64,000 nucleotides of DNA from Kluyvera sp046569695 (GCF_046569695.1 NZ_JBKHUI010000017.1:1-64000); one strand, 5' to 3'; numbered from the stretch's first letter, positions 44,482 to 53,801 are shown. Made by a program: numbers and translations. Notes: generated by a model from the letters alone, not told the origin.

Positions 44482-46143
44482 ATGAGTGATATAGCATTGA
44501 CGGTAAGCATCCTGGCGCTGGTGGCGGTGGTCGGGCTGTGGATTGGCAACGTCAAAATTCGCGGAATCGGCTTTGGCATTGGTGGCGTGCTGTTCGGTGG
44601 GATTATCGTCGGCCACTTTGTCGATCAGGCAGGCATCACGCTAAGCAGCCCTATGCTGCACTTTATCCAGGAATTCGGCCTGATTCTGTTCGTCTATACC
44701 ATAGGGATTCAGGTGGGGCCGGGGTTCTTCGCCTCGCTGCGCGTTTCTGGCCTGCGGCTGAATCTGTTTGCCATTCTGATTGTGGTTCTTGGCGGCCTGG
44801 TCACCACGCTGCTGCATAAAATCTTCGCGATTCCGCTTCCCGTCGTGCTGGGTATTTTTTCCGGCGCGGTGACCAATACCCCTGCGCTGGGCGCTGGTCA
44901 GCAAATTTTGCGCGATCTTGGCGAGCCGTTTAGCGTCGTGGACCAGATGGGCATGAGCTACGCGATGGCTTATCCGTTTGGTATCTGTGGCATTCTGCTC
45001 ACCATGTGGCTGGTACGCCTGTTCTTTCGTATTAACGTCGACAAAGAGGCGCAGCGCTTCGATGAGCAGACGGGTTCCAGTCATTCTCATCTTCAGACCA
45101 TCAATATCCGCGTTGAGAATCCTAACCTGAACCATATGGCGATTCAGGATGTGCCCGTTATCAACAGCGATAAAATTATCTGCTCGCGCCTCAAACGGGG
45201 TGAAACGCTGATGGTGCCGTCACCAACGACCATTATTGAGAGTGGCGATCTGCTGCATCTGGTAGGTGAACCTGCAGATCTGCGCAGCGCGCAACTGGTG
45301 ATCGGCAAAGAGGTTGAAACGTCGCTTTCCACCCGAGGTACGGACCTGAAAGTGGAAAGGGTGGTGGTGACCAACGAGAAGGTGCTAGGCAAGAAAATCC
45401 GCGATCTGCACTATAAACAACGCTATGACGTGGTGATCTCCCGCTTAAACCGTGCGGGGGTTGAACTGGTCGCCAGCAGCAATGCCAGCCTGCAGTTTGG
45501 CGATATCCTCAACCTCGTGGGGCGCCCGGCGGCCATTGATGCCGTCGCCTCCGATCTGGGTAATGCCCAGCAGAAATTGCAGCAGGTGCAGATGCTGCCG
45601 GTGTTTATCGGCATTGGTCTCGGCGTGTTGCTCGGCTCTATTCCGCTATTTATCCCCGGCTTCCCGGTGGCGTTAAAGCTAGGCCTGGCAGGCGGGCCGC
45701 TGATTATGGCGCTGATCCTTGGGCGTATCGGCAGCATCGGCAAGCTCTACTGGTTTATGCCGCCGAGCGCCAACCTGGCGCTGCGCGAATTGGGGATTGT
45801 GCTGTTCCTCTCGGTGGTAGGGCTCAAGTCCGGCGGGGATTTTGTGGACACGCTGGTGCAGGGCGACGGGCTCAGCTGGATTGGCTACGGCATCCTGATT
45901 ACCGGTATTCCGCTACTGACGGTGGGGATACTGGCTCGGGTTCTGGCGAAGATGAACTATCTGACCCTGTGCGGCATGCTGGCCGGTTCGATGACCGACC
46001 CTCCAGCGCTGGCATTTGCCAACAACCTGCATGCGACCAGCGGCGCGGCGGCGCTCTCCTACGCGACCGTCTATCCGCTGGTGATGTTCCTGCGTATCAT
46101 CACGCCTCAGCTTCTGGCGGTGCTGTTCTGGGGGATGAGCTAG
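44482..46143 (+). CDS. yidE: AspT/YidE/YbjL-family transporter
   Basis: 553 residues, as in E. coli. Two sets of membrane segments flank a hydrophilic part with two RCK_C (TrkA-C-like) domains (for example LKVERVVVTNEKVLGKKI). The family contains aspartate:alanine antiporters; the substrate of YidE is unknown. Its 3' end overlaps that of convergent yidP by 44 bp. Confidence 0.92.
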   Translation: MSDIALTVSILALVAVVGLWIGNVKIRGIGFGIGGVLFGGIIVGHFVDQAGITLSSPMLHFIQEFGLILFVYTIGIQVGPGFFASLRVSGLRLNLFAILIVVLGGLVTTLLHKIFAIPLPVVLGIFSGAVTNTPALGAGQQILRDLGEPFSVVDQMGMSYAMAYPFGICGILLTMWLVRLFFRINVDKEAQRFDEQTGSSHSHLQTINIRVENPNLNHMAIQDVPVINSDKIICSRLKRGETLMVPSPTTIIESGDLLHLVGEPADLRSAQLVIGKEVETSLSTRGTDLKVERVVVTNEKVLGKKIRDLHYKQRYDVVISRLNRAGVELVASSNASLQFGDILNLVGRPAAIDAVASDLGNAQQKLQQVQMLPVFIGIGLGVLLGSIPLFIPGFPVALKLGLAGGPLIMALILGRIGSIGKLYWFMPPSANLALRELGIVLFLSVVGLKSGGDFVDTLVQGDGLSWIGYGILITGIPLLTVGILARVLAKMNYLTLCGMLAGSMTDPPALAFANNLHATSGAAALSYATVYPLVMFLRIITPQLLAVLFWGMS

Positions 46144-46849
46144 GGCTCTGGATACGCCTGAGGTGATAATCCACCTGGTATTCGCTGGCGTTACGAAACA
46201 TCACTGAATAGTTAAGAAACTCACCGCTGTCGCTGTAGGAAAGGGAGGTAATACGCAGCAGCGGTGTTTGTTCGGGTACGTTCATCGACTGGGCCAACTG
46301 CTTATCAGCCAGCACCGGGGCCAGGCACTCATAGTTACCGCTTATCGTTATGCCACACTCTTTCTCGATGTAATCAAACTTTGACCCCTCCAGATGCACC
46401 AGCGACAGGTTACGAAAAAGCTTAACCGGCATATAGCTGTCTTCAAGCATCAAGGGCTTTCCATCAACGTAGCGTACCCGCCGGGAAAAGTAGATCCGCT
46501 CATTGATTTGAATGCGAAGCTGGCTGGCAATGGCGGGCGGAGCGGGCATCACCTCGAAAACCAGAACGTGGCTTGTCACCTCTTTGCCCTGCTTGCGTAA
46601 TATCTCGGCCAGCCCGGTCAGGTTTGAGGTTTCATGGTGGATGTCTTTATGGGCAACATAGGTGCCGCTACCCTGCCGGCGAACTACCAGACCCCATTCG
46701 ACCAGTAGGTCGACCGCTTTGCGAATGGTCATCCGCGCAACGCCAAATTCCTGCGCTAACGCTTTCTCGCCTGGAATCGGGCTGCCAATGTTGAAATCGG
46801 ATGAGTTGAGCCGTAGACGTAGCCTGTCCGCAATAGATTTATAGATCAC
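46100..46849 (-). CDS. yidP: GntR/HutC-family regulator
   Basis: 249 residues starting with GTG at 46849 after GAGGT; this gives (M)IYKSIADRLRLRLNSSDF, matching the E. coli start. A longer ATG start at 46915 would add 22 unlike residues. N-terminal winged helix (ALAQEFGVARMTIRKAVDLL) and a C-terminal UTRA ligand domain. It diverges from aglAB, so it is a likely local repressor of alpha-glucoside use, responding to a sugar phosphate. Confidence 0.9.
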   Translation of the reverse strand: MIYKSIADRLRLRLNSSDFNIGSPIPGEKALAQEFGVARMTIRKAVDLLVEWGLVVRRQGSGTYVAHKDIHHETSNLTGLAEILRKQGKEVTSHVLVFEVMPAPPAIASQLRIQINERIYFSRRVRYVDGKPLMLEDSYMPVKLFRNLSLVHLEGSKFDYIEKECGITISGNYECLAPVLADKQLAQSMNVPEQTPLLRITSLSYSDSGEFLNYSVMFRNASEYQVDYHLRRIQSPSSSPRTAPPEAEA

Positions 46850-47147
46850 TTCTAGACCTCTATTTCCAATCAAACCTGGGTTATTGAACCGGCGTTTCTT
46901 ATTAAAAAGTAACAAATTACAGGCAAATAATGAGAATCCTCATCACGGCACGGAATTCAGTTATCTGACATGTCTATGTTTATCTTAAAAATTAGACAAC
47001 ATAGCGTGAATTAAAACCATGAAAGCGATCACGAATCGCACGCTCACCGCATGTTGTCTGACGGGGTAATTCCTATTCTCGTAGCAGGCCGGAAATTAAC
47101 ACTAATAAGGCCACTTACCCTACGAGTTGTTAAATGAGGATTGCTAA
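46850..47147 (+). promoter_or_regulatory. yidP-aglA divergent control region
   Basis: About 300 bp, AT-rich. AGACAACAT at 46994-47002 and ATGTTGTCT at 47051-47059 are a perfect nine-base inverted repeat 57 bp apart. A third related half, TGTCTATGTT, lies at 46971-46980. They are candidate YidP operators; the spacing could allow looping. The aglA start is preceded by GAGGATTGCTAA. Confidence 0.55.
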
Positions 47148-48770
47148 ATGCTCAGTCAAATACAACGCTTTGGCGGCGCCATGTTTACCCCGGTTTTATT
47201 ATTTCCTTTCGCGGGGATTGTGGTGGGTATCGCCATTATGTTGCGTAATCCAATGTTTGTGGGTGACGCACTCACTGCACCTGACAGTTTATTTGCTCAG
47301 ATTGTTCACATTATTGAAGAAGGTGGCTGGACGGTATTCAGAAACATGCCGCTTATTTTTGCCGTTGGTTTACCGATTGGTCTCGCTAAACAGGCGCAGG
47401 GGCGGGCCTGTCTGGCCGTGCTGGTGAGTTTCCTGACCTGGAACTACTTCATCAATGCCATGGGCATGACCTGGGGGCACTTCTTTGGCGTCGATTTTTC
47501 CGCTGACCCGGTTGCGGGAAGCGGTCTAACAATGATCGCCGGGATTAAGACGCTGGATACCAGTATCATTGGCGCTATTGTCATTTCGGGTATCGTGACC
47601 GCACTGCATAACCGCTATTTTGATAAACCACTGCCGGTGTTCCTCGGTATTTTCCAGGGTTCTTCGTTTGTTGTGATAGTGGCTTTCCTCGCCATGATCC
47701 CCTGTGCGTGGTTAACGCTTTTAGGTTGGCCAAAAGTCCAAATGGGCATTGAATCGCTGCAGGCATTTTTACGCAGCGCCGGGGCTTTGGGGGTCTGGGT
47801 TTATACCTTCCTTGAGCGCATTCTTATTCCAACAGGCCTGCATCACTTCGTCTATGGTCCCTTTATTTTTGGCCCGGCGGCGGTTGAAGGCGGAATTCAG
47901 GTTTATTGGGCTCAGCATCTCCAGGAATTCAGCCAAAGCACCGAGTCGCTTAAAACGCTGTTTCCGGAAGGCGGCTTTGCGCTGCACGGTAACTCAAAAG
48001 TATTCGGCTCTGTCGGGATTGCGCTGGCGCTTTACTTCACCGCAGCGCCTGAAAACCGCATAAAAGTCGCGGGGCTGCTGATTCCTGCCACGCTGACTGC
48101 CATGCTGGTGGGGATTACGGAACCGCTGGAGTTCACCTTCCTGTTTATCTCTCCGCTGCTGTTCGCCATTCACGCCGTGCTGGCGGCCACTATGTCGACG
48201 GTGATGTATATGTGTGGCGTGGTGGGGAATTTTGGCGGCGGCCTTCTTGACCAGTTTATCCCACAAAACTGGATCCCGATGTTCCATAACCATGCGTCGG
48301 TGATGTTTACCCAGATAGGCATCGGCGTGTGCTTTACCGCCCTCTACTTCATCGTCTTCCGGGCCTTAATTCTGCGCTTCAATCTGAAAACGCCGGGCCG
48401 TGAAGACAGTGAAATCAAGCTCTACAGCAAAGCAGACTACCAGGCCGCGCGTGGCAAAACCTCAGCGGCTGGCGCGAATGACACCAAATCAGGCCAGGCG
48501 GCAGGCATCCTCCAGGCGCTGGGCGGAGCCGCCAATATTGAAAGCATCAACAACTGTGCGACCCGATTACGTATTGCGCTAACCGATATGGCTAAAACGC
48601 AAAGTGATGACGTATTCAAAGCGCTGGGCGCGCACGGTGTGGTGCGCCGCGGAAACGGTATTCAGGTCATCGTTGGCCTGCATGTTCCACAGGTCCGCGA
48701 CCAGCTTGAAAGCCTGATGAAAGATTCTCTACAGACCGAACAAACCACCATGACGGAGGCAGTATCATGA
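47148..48770 (+). CDS. aglA: PTS alpha-glucoside transporter EIICB
   Basis: 540 residues. The IIC part has about ten membrane segments with the glucose-family GITEPLEFTFLF loop, and the IIB domain has the phosphocysteine in SINNCATRLRI. There is no IIA, so it must use the glucose IIA (Crr). It matches Klebsiella AglA and E. coli GlvCB, the latter split. It imports alpha-linked disaccharides such as maltose-type and sucrose isomers as 6-phosphates. Its stop overlaps the aglB ATG (ATGA). Confidence 0.9.
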   Translation: MLSQIQRFGGAMFTPVLLFPFAGIVVGIAIMLRNPMFVGDALTAPDSLFAQIVHIIEEGGWTVFRNMPLIFAVGLPIGLAKQAQGRACLAVLVSFLTWNYFINAMGMTWGHFFGVDFSADPVAGSGLTMIAGIKTLDTSIIGAIVISGIVTALHNRYFDKPLPVFLGIFQGSSFVVIVAFLAMIPCAWLTLLGWPKVQMGIESLQAFLRSAGALGVWVYTFLERILIPTGLHHFVYGPFIFGPAAVEGGIQVYWAQHLQEFSQSTESLKTLFPEGGFALHGNSKVFGSVGIALALYFTAAPENRIKVAGLLIPATLTAMLVGITEPLEFTFLFISPLLFAIHAVLAATMSTVMYMCGVVGNFGGGLLDQFIPQNWIPMFHNHASVMFTQIGIGVCFTALYFIVFRALILRFNLKTPGREDSEIKLYSKADYQAARGKTSAAGANDTKSGQAAGILQALGGAANIESINNCATRLRIALTDMAKTQSDDVFKALGAHGVVRRGNGIQVIVGLHVPQVRDQLESLMKDSLQTEQTTMTEAVS

Positions 48771-50089
48771 AAAAATTCTCAGTTGTTATCGCAGGCGGCG
48801 GCAGTACTTTTACCCCAGGTATCGTCTTGATGCTGCTGGCAAATCAGGATCGTTTTCCACTGCGAGCGCTGAAATTTTACGACAACGACGGTGCGCGTCA
48901 GGAGACGATTGCAGAAGCCTGTAAGGTGATTCTTAAAGAGCAGGCGCCGGAGATTGAATTTAGCTACACCACCGATCCACAGGCCGCTTTTACCGACGTC
49001 GATTTCGTGATGGCGCATATTCGCGTAGGGAAATACCCGATGCGTGAAAAGGATGAGAAGATCCCGCTGCGCCACGGTGTACTGGGTCAGGAAACCTGTG
49101 GCCCAGGCGGCATTGCGTACGGTATGCGCTCCATTGGCGGCGTGCTGGAGCTGGTGGATTACATGCAAAAATACTCGCCGAATGCCTGGATGCTCAACTA
49201 CTCCAACCCGGCGGCGATTGTGGCGGAAGCGACCCGTCGCCTGCGTCCGGATGCCAAAATCCTCAATATCTGCGATATGCCTATCGGTATTGAAGGACGG
49301 ATGGCGCAGATTGTCGGTCTGAAAGACCGTAAGCAGATGCGCGTTCGCTACTATGGGCTGAACCACTTTGGCTGGTGGACATCTATCGAAGACCTTCAGG
49401 GTAACGATTTGATGCCTAAATTACGCGAACATGTCGCGAAGTACGGCTATGTGCCGCCATCTAACGATCCACACACGGAAGCCAGTTGGAATGATACTTT
49501 CGCCAAAGCGAAAGATGTACAGGCGCTGGACCCGGATACCATGCCGAACACCTACCTGAAATATTATCTGTTCCCAGACTACGTGGTGGCGCACTCAAAT
49601 CCGGAACGTACCCGCGCCAACGAAGTGATGGATCATCGTGAAAAGAATGTGTTCAGCGCATGCCGGGCGATTATCGCGGCGGGTAAATCCTCGGCGGGAG
49701 ATCTGGAAATTGACGAACATGCTTCCTACATCGTCGATCTTGCGACCGCAATTGCCTTTAACACTCAGGAAAGAATGCTGCTCATTGTGCCGAACAACGG
49801 CGCCATCCATAACTTCGACGCTGATGCGATGGTTGAGATTCCCTGCCTCGTCGGCCACAACGGCCCGGAACCGCTGACGGTGGGTGATATTCCAAACTTC
49901 CAGAAAGGGATGATGAGCCAGCAGGTGGCGGTGGAAAAACTGGTCGTCGATGCCTGGGAGCATCGTTCATACCACAAGCTGTGGCAGGCGATTACGCTGT
50001 CGAAAACGGTGCCGAGTGCTTCCGTGGCAAAAGCGATTCTGGATGATTTGATTGAGGCCAATAAAGACTACTGGCCATCGTTAAACTAA
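48767..50089 (+). CDS. aglB: 6-phospho-alpha-glucosidase, GH4
   Basis: 440 residues. NAD-binding GGGSTFTPG at the N-terminus, GH4 motifs GPGGIAYGMRSIGG, MLNYSNPAAIV, the metal cysteine in ICDMPIG and histidine in YGLNHFGWW. It hydrolyses disaccharide 6'-phosphates made by AglA using NAD and a divalent metal. Intact here, whereas the E. coli K-12 glvG counterpart is a remnant. Confidence 0.93.
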   Translation: MKKFSVVIAGGGSTFTPGIVLMLLANQDRFPLRALKFYDNDGARQETIAEACKVILKEQAPEIEFSYTTDPQAAFTDVDFVMAHIRVGKYPMREKDEKIPLRHGVLGQETCGPGGIAYGMRSIGGVLELVDYMQKYSPNAWMLNYSNPAAIVAEATRRLRPDAKILNICDMPIGIEGRMAQIVGLKDRKQMRVRYYGLNHFGWWTSIEDLQGNDLMPKLREHVAKYGYVPPSNDPHTEASWNDTFAKAKDVQALDPDTMPNTYLKYYLFPDYVVAHSNPERTRANEVMDHREKNVFSACRAIIAAGKSSAGDLEIDEHASYIVDLATAIAFNTQERMLLIVPNNGAIHNFDADAMVEIPCLVGHNGPEPLTVGDIPNFQKGMMSQQVAVEKLVVDAWEHRSYHKLWQAITLSKTVPSASVAKAILDDLIEANKDYWPSLN

Positions 50090-50109
50090 GCACCTATTGA
50101 GCGAGTCCT

Positions 50110-50140
50110 GCCCACAGAACGTTGTTCTGTGGGCATTTTT
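50110..50140 (+). terminator. aglAB terminator
   Basis: GCCCACAGAAC-GTT-GTTCTGTGGGC with T5 after the stem. Confidence 0.93.
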
Positions 50141-50248
50141 GTTTTCAGGTGTTGGGATGTGAGACGGTGCATACTGATGTAAAAAGCAGCGAGAGCACGT
50201 AAGCTATTGCGGTAACTTACTCACATTAGCTGGGCATAAGGAGCCGTC

Positions 50249-50596
50249 ATGAAAATTTCCCGCGTGGGAGAAGCGCCAGACTACCGCTTCTCTCTGGCCA
50301 ACGAACGTACCTTTCTGGCATGGATTCGTACCTCGCTGGGTTTCCTGGCGGCAGGCGTTGGGCTCGATCAGCTGGCTCCAGATTTTGCGACGCCGGTGAT
50401 CCGCGAGGCGCTGGCGCTGATGCTCTGTCTGTTTGCCGGTGTGCTGGCGATTTACGGCTATCTACGCTGGCTGCGCAATGAGAAAGCCATGCGGTTAAAA
50501 GAGGATTTGCCCTACACCCGCAGCCTGCTGGTGATAAGCCTGATACTGTCGCTGGTTGCTGCGGTGGTGATGATTCTGGTGTTCTATGCCGGATAG
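50249..50596 (+). CDS. yidH: Inner-membrane DUF202 protein YidH
   Basis: 115 residues with three predicted membrane helices and the DUF202 signature NERTFLAWIRTSLGFLAAG. Function unknown. Preceded by AAGGAGCC. Overlaps yidG by 11 bp; the two are similar in plan and likely co-expressed. Confidence 0.9.
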   Translation: MKISRVGEAPDYRFSLANERTFLAWIRTSLGFLAAGVGLDQLAPDFATPVIREALALMLCLFAGVLAIYGYLRWLRNEKAMRLKEDLPYTRSLLVISLILSLVAAVVMILVFYAG

Positions 50597-50948
50597 CCGT
50601 AAAGCCCGTCGTCAGGCCGATCCTGGCCTGCAGCCGGAACGTACATCTCTTGCCTGGTTTCGCACGCTGCTTGGTTATGGCGCGCTGATGGCGCTAGCGT
50701 TAAAGCATAACTGGCACCAGACCGGAGGGCTGTTTTGGCTATCGATTGTCGTACTCGCGATCGTTGCCATCATCCTTTGGCAGTACACTCGCAATCGAAA
50801 CGTTATGGACATCACGCAAAGTGATTTTATTCAGCCGCGCGCGGTACGTGATAAATTTTTGATCTCCCTCGCGGTGTTATCACTCGCATTGTTGTTTGCT
50901 GTAACTCATATTCGTCAGCTTATTATTTTTATAAAGGATTTTGCATGA
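50586..50948 (+). CDS. yidG: Inner-membrane DUF202 protein YidG
   Basis: 120 residues with three predicted membrane helices and the pattern ERTSLAWFRTLLGYGALMAL, a variant of the DUF202 signature seen in YidH. Overlaps yidH and, by ATGA, yidF. Function unknown. Confidence 0.9.
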   Translation: MPDSRKARRQADPGLQPERTSLAWFRTLLGYGALMALALKHNWHQTGGLFWLSIVVLAIVAIILWQYTRNRNVMDITQSDFIQPRAVRDKFLISLAVLSLALLFAVTHIRQLIIFIKDFA

Positions 50949-51502
50949 CAGGACGTCAGGCCGAAGCAGCTCTCACGGGGCGCTATCACAATGGTTTCCC
51001 CCTATCAGACGATGCGACTCGCGTCATCGTGAACCGCCAGCTGTGCCAACAGCCGCAGCGTTGGTATCGGGATTTGCGTCGCAGTGGGGCTTCACGCGTG
51101 CAGATTATCCCGCAGGTAGATACGGACGAGGCGGGAAATCTCAGCGCCGCGTCGGTGCAGCCGGATGAGTGGGGCGCTTTTCTCTGTGCCGTATTTGACC
51201 TTTGGGTGCGGCAAGATATCGATAAAATCCAGCTTCATCTTTTTGAGTCTACGCTGGCTATATGGCGCGGTTTCACCTGCAATCTGGATGATGTTAACAA
51301 CGCGTGCCGCGAATGTCCGGTGCTGCGATTCTGCCACGAAGGCGTCCCACAATGCCGGTTGGCTGACGGAAAAAATGCCCTCTGCGCGGGCTATCGTCAC
51401 TTCTTTACCTACAGCGCGCCGTACATGAAAGCGCTGCGCGATCTCCTTAAACAGCACCGCTCGCCGCGCGAATTAATGGCGATGTTAAGTCAGGCTGAAT
51501 AA
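50945..51502 (+). CDS. yidF: Sulfatase-maturase-like C-terminal protein YidF
   Basis: 185 residues. The second half has the cysteine pattern of the SPASM-like C-terminus of anaerobic sulfatase-maturating enzymes: CNLDD, CRECPVLRFC, CRLADGKNALCAGYRHFF. The middle (IIPQVDTDEAGN, FDLWVRQDIDKIQ) also fits that family. The N-terminal radical SAM core with CxxxCxxC is absent, so it cannot be a complete maturase. There is no sulfatase gene (yidJ in E. coli) nearby. Function unknown. Confidence 0.75.
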   Translation: MTGRQAEAALTGRYHNGFPLSDDATRVIVNRQLCQQPQRWYRDLRRSGASRVQIIPQVDTDEAGNLSAASVQPDEWGAFLCAVFDLWVRQDIDKIQLHLFESTLAIWRGFTCNLDDVNNACRECPVLRFCHEGVPQCRLADGKNALCAGYRHFFTYSAPYMKALRDLLKQHRSPRELMAMLSQAE

Positions 51503-51611
51503 GCTTTCTCTGTTTGCCAGACGGGTCTGCCGGATGGCAAACAACTCAAGGTCTCCGCTGCGGATTCTGGTATCACTATCTCTTCACTGTGATGACGCAT
51601 CTGGAGTGTCT

Positions 51612-52424
51612 ATGCCGCTCGTGCTACCCCGGGAAACCCACTTTCACCATCCGCTGGAAAGCGTGGTGTTCCATTTTTGGCAGCCGGAAAAAAATATCAG
51701 CCATGAACATACCCATGAATACTGCGAGCTATTCCTGGTCGGGCACGGTAGCGGCATCCACGTCATCAATGAAAAGCCCTGGCTGCTGAGCAGCGGGACG
51801 CTCTGCTACCTGAACCGGCAGGATTACCACCTGTTTGAAGAGATGAAGGATTTGCAGCAGGTCAATTTGCTCTATCTGGGGCGCGATAACTTTAACTTTA
51901 TCAAACAGATCGACTATCTCTTGCCGCAGGAAGGTGAAAGCAACGTCTGGCAGGTGGATGTTGGCATCATGCAGCGAGTGTTTGACCGCCTCGCCAGCCA
52001 CAACGAAGCGGAGTTCAGCGACAAACTGCTGGCGGAAAGCCATAAAGAGATGATTTTTCTCGAAGTGCTGCATACGCTGAATCTGTGGCGCTATAAAACC
52101 CAGGATTTTCACTCCAGCGAGGACCGCATCAGCCAGGTGTTGATTCGCCTCAACGGCCAGTGGCAGCAGCCGCTCGACCTTGACGCGCTGTGCCACGAGT
52201 TTGGTCTCTCCCGGCGCACGCTACAGCGCGGGTTTAGCGACTACACCGGCGTCTCGCCCCAGCAGTATCTTGCCCGCGTGCGGCTATTACAGTCCCACTA
52301 TCAGCTGCGCTTTACCGACGATTCGGTAAATGACATTGCGGTTCGTTGTGGATTTGGCGATGTTAGCTACTTTTCTCGTGCTTTTCGTCGCCAGTTTGGT
52401 GTATCACCGAATCAGTGCCGCTAA
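51612..52424 (+). CDS. yidL: AraC-family regulator
   Basis: 270 residues from ATG 51612, which has GGAGTG seven bases upstream; an earlier ATG at 51534 adds 26 unlike residues. N-terminal cupin sugar-sensor domain (HEHTHEYCELFLVGHGSG) and C-terminal double helix-turn-helix (LDALCHEFGLSRRTLQRGF and VNDIAVRCGFGDVSYFSRAF). It corresponds in position and plan to E. coli YidL, but its E. coli neighbours yidJ and yidK are missing. It may regulate the MFS-BNR pair downstream on the other strand. Confidence 0.75.
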   Translation: MPLVLPRETHFHHPLESVVFHFWQPEKNISHEHTHEYCELFLVGHGSGIHVINEKPWLLSSGTLCYLNRQDYHLFEEMKDLQQVNLLYLGRDNFNFIKQIDYLLPQEGESNVWQVDVGIMQRVFDRLASHNEAEFSDKLLAESHKEMIFLEVLHTLNLWRYKTQDFHSSEDRISQVLIRLNGQWQQPLDLDALCHEFGLSRRTLQRGFSDYTGVSPQQYLARVRLLQSHYQLRFTDDSVNDIAVRCGFGDVSYFSRAFRRQFGVSPNQCR

Positions 52425-52428
52425 TCCC

Positions 52429-52509
52429 GTAGGCCGGATAAGCGTAGCGCCATCCGGCATCACATAGCACCGTTGCCGGATGGCGGCGTAACCGCCTTAT
52501 CCGGCCTAC
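52429..52509. repeat. REP/BIME element
   Basis: GTAGGCCGGATAAGCG ... GCCATCCGGCA and TTGCCGGATGGCGG ... TTATCCGGCCTAC face each other between the convergent yidL and BNR genes. The last REP bases supply the stop codon of the minus-strand gene. Confidence 0.9.
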
Positions 52510-53801
52510 GACACAACCTCCACAACTTCCAGCTGCGTGGACCCTGTTTTGGCCTCGTGTGGAATATCGCGGAATATCGGCAGCGCCTCCCAACGCAGCC
52601 AATAGCGGCTCTGCGGGCGATAATCGCTGTTTTGCGCCGGGATCAACTGCACTTCCGCCTGCGGCGCAATGCCCTGCCTTGGCAGCCGCAGCGTATCAGG
52701 AAGCGGCGAAACCAGCGGCAGTGAACCCACAACCCTAAGCTCCCGGTCATCAATAATCCACACTCCGCTTCCGGCCCAGGTTGAGGTCCACTCCACCTCA
52801 AGTTGACCGTTGCCGATAGCGCGCGGCGCGCTGAGCGTCACGTCCGGGGGAATCGACCCGCCGCCGTTAAAGTCCCAGCGAAAATCCCATTGGCTTATCT
52901 GTGTTTTTTGCCAGTGGCCTTTGCCATCCGGGCGGGCCAGAAAGGCCTGTGACTGCCCCCGGTCATCATAACGATGGTAAATCAGCACCGGGCGCGCCTG
53001 ATTATCAAAGCCCACCTCCTGCACCATATTAATCAGCCCGCCGCCAATGCCCGCATCGTCGACAATCTCGCCCTGATGGCGGGCGATAGGCAGCGCAAGC
53101 GGCGTGCCGTCCGATTTTTCCCAGTGCTGGAGGTCGCGGCTGCGCACATAGGAGAGATTGTTATTGGTTTCGCAGTGCGGCGTCTCACGCCACATCCACA
53201 CCATGTGCCAGTAGCCATCCGGCCCCAGCAGCGGCTGGCGCGCGTAGCCGTTTCGCGCCCCTTCACCGTTTAGCAGCGGCGTCTCCAGCAGGCGTGACCA
53301 CTGCTGACGCTCGGCGTCGAAAATGTTGTACAGATCATCACCGTTACCGCTGCAGCCGTCGCGATAGCGGAACAGCAGGTGGCCCTGCATGTCTTTGAAG
53401 AACACCGGATAGGTGGCGCGAGTTTCGCGCTCGCCGGTCATCGCGGGCTCGCACTCAAGCGTGGTCACATCCAGCGGCGCGCGGCTGCGGAAATAAATAA
53501 GCGGGTCGACGTGCATATTGCCTGAAAGATGCAGATATCCGGCGCTATCTACCGCCATCGTCAGGTAATTGTGCGAATCAAACTCGGTGATATGCGAGTA
53601 GCGTTCGCGCTCCGGTAGCCAGAGCCCCTGCGGCTGAAAGGTTTGCCACGGGCCGTCGGGCAGCTCGCGCTGGCCCACGGTAATGCGGTGCTCCGCGTCA
53701 TACCAGGCGGCGAACTGGTGATTGCCATGATTCATCAGACAGTAAAGCACGGTGAAATCTGCGCAGGCGTCTGCCACGGGCGCAACAACGATATCGGTCA
53801 T
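52506..53801 (-). CDS. BNR-repeat protein, possible polysaccharide lyase
   Basis: 431 residues, no signal peptide, hence cytoplasmic. The fold looks like a seven-bladed BNR_4 propeller, with SHNYLTMAVDSAGYLHLSGN, a DDLYNIFD turn and GYWHMVWMWRETP. Related BNR_4 proteins include ulvan lyases (PL24, PL25, PL40), but no catalytic set was verified. It is coupled to the preceding MFS gene by TGATG, suggesting it processes a sugar derivative taken up by that transporter. Stop TAG at 52506-52508 lies in a REP. Confidence 0.65.
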   Translation of the reverse strand: MTDIVVAPVADACADFTVLYCLMNHGNHQFAAWYDAEHRITVGQRELPDGPWQTFQPQGLWLPERERYSHITEFDSHNYLTMAVDSAGYLHLSGNMHVDPLIYFRSRAPLDVTTLECEPAMTGERETRATYPVFFKDMQGHLLFRYRDGCSGNGDDLYNIFDAERQQWSRLLETPLLNGEGARNGYARQPLLGPDGYWHMVWMWRETPHCETNNNLSYVRSRDLQHWEKSDGTPLALPIARHQGEIVDDAGIGGGLINMVQEVGFDNQARPVLIYHRYDDRGQSQAFLARPDGKGHWQKTQISQWDFRWDFNGGGSIPPDVTLSAPRAIGNGQLEVEWTSTWAGSGVWIIDDRELRVVGSLPLVSPLPDTLRLPRQGIAPQAEVQLIPAQNSDYRPQSRYWLRWEALPIFRDIPHEAKTGSTQLEVVEVVS

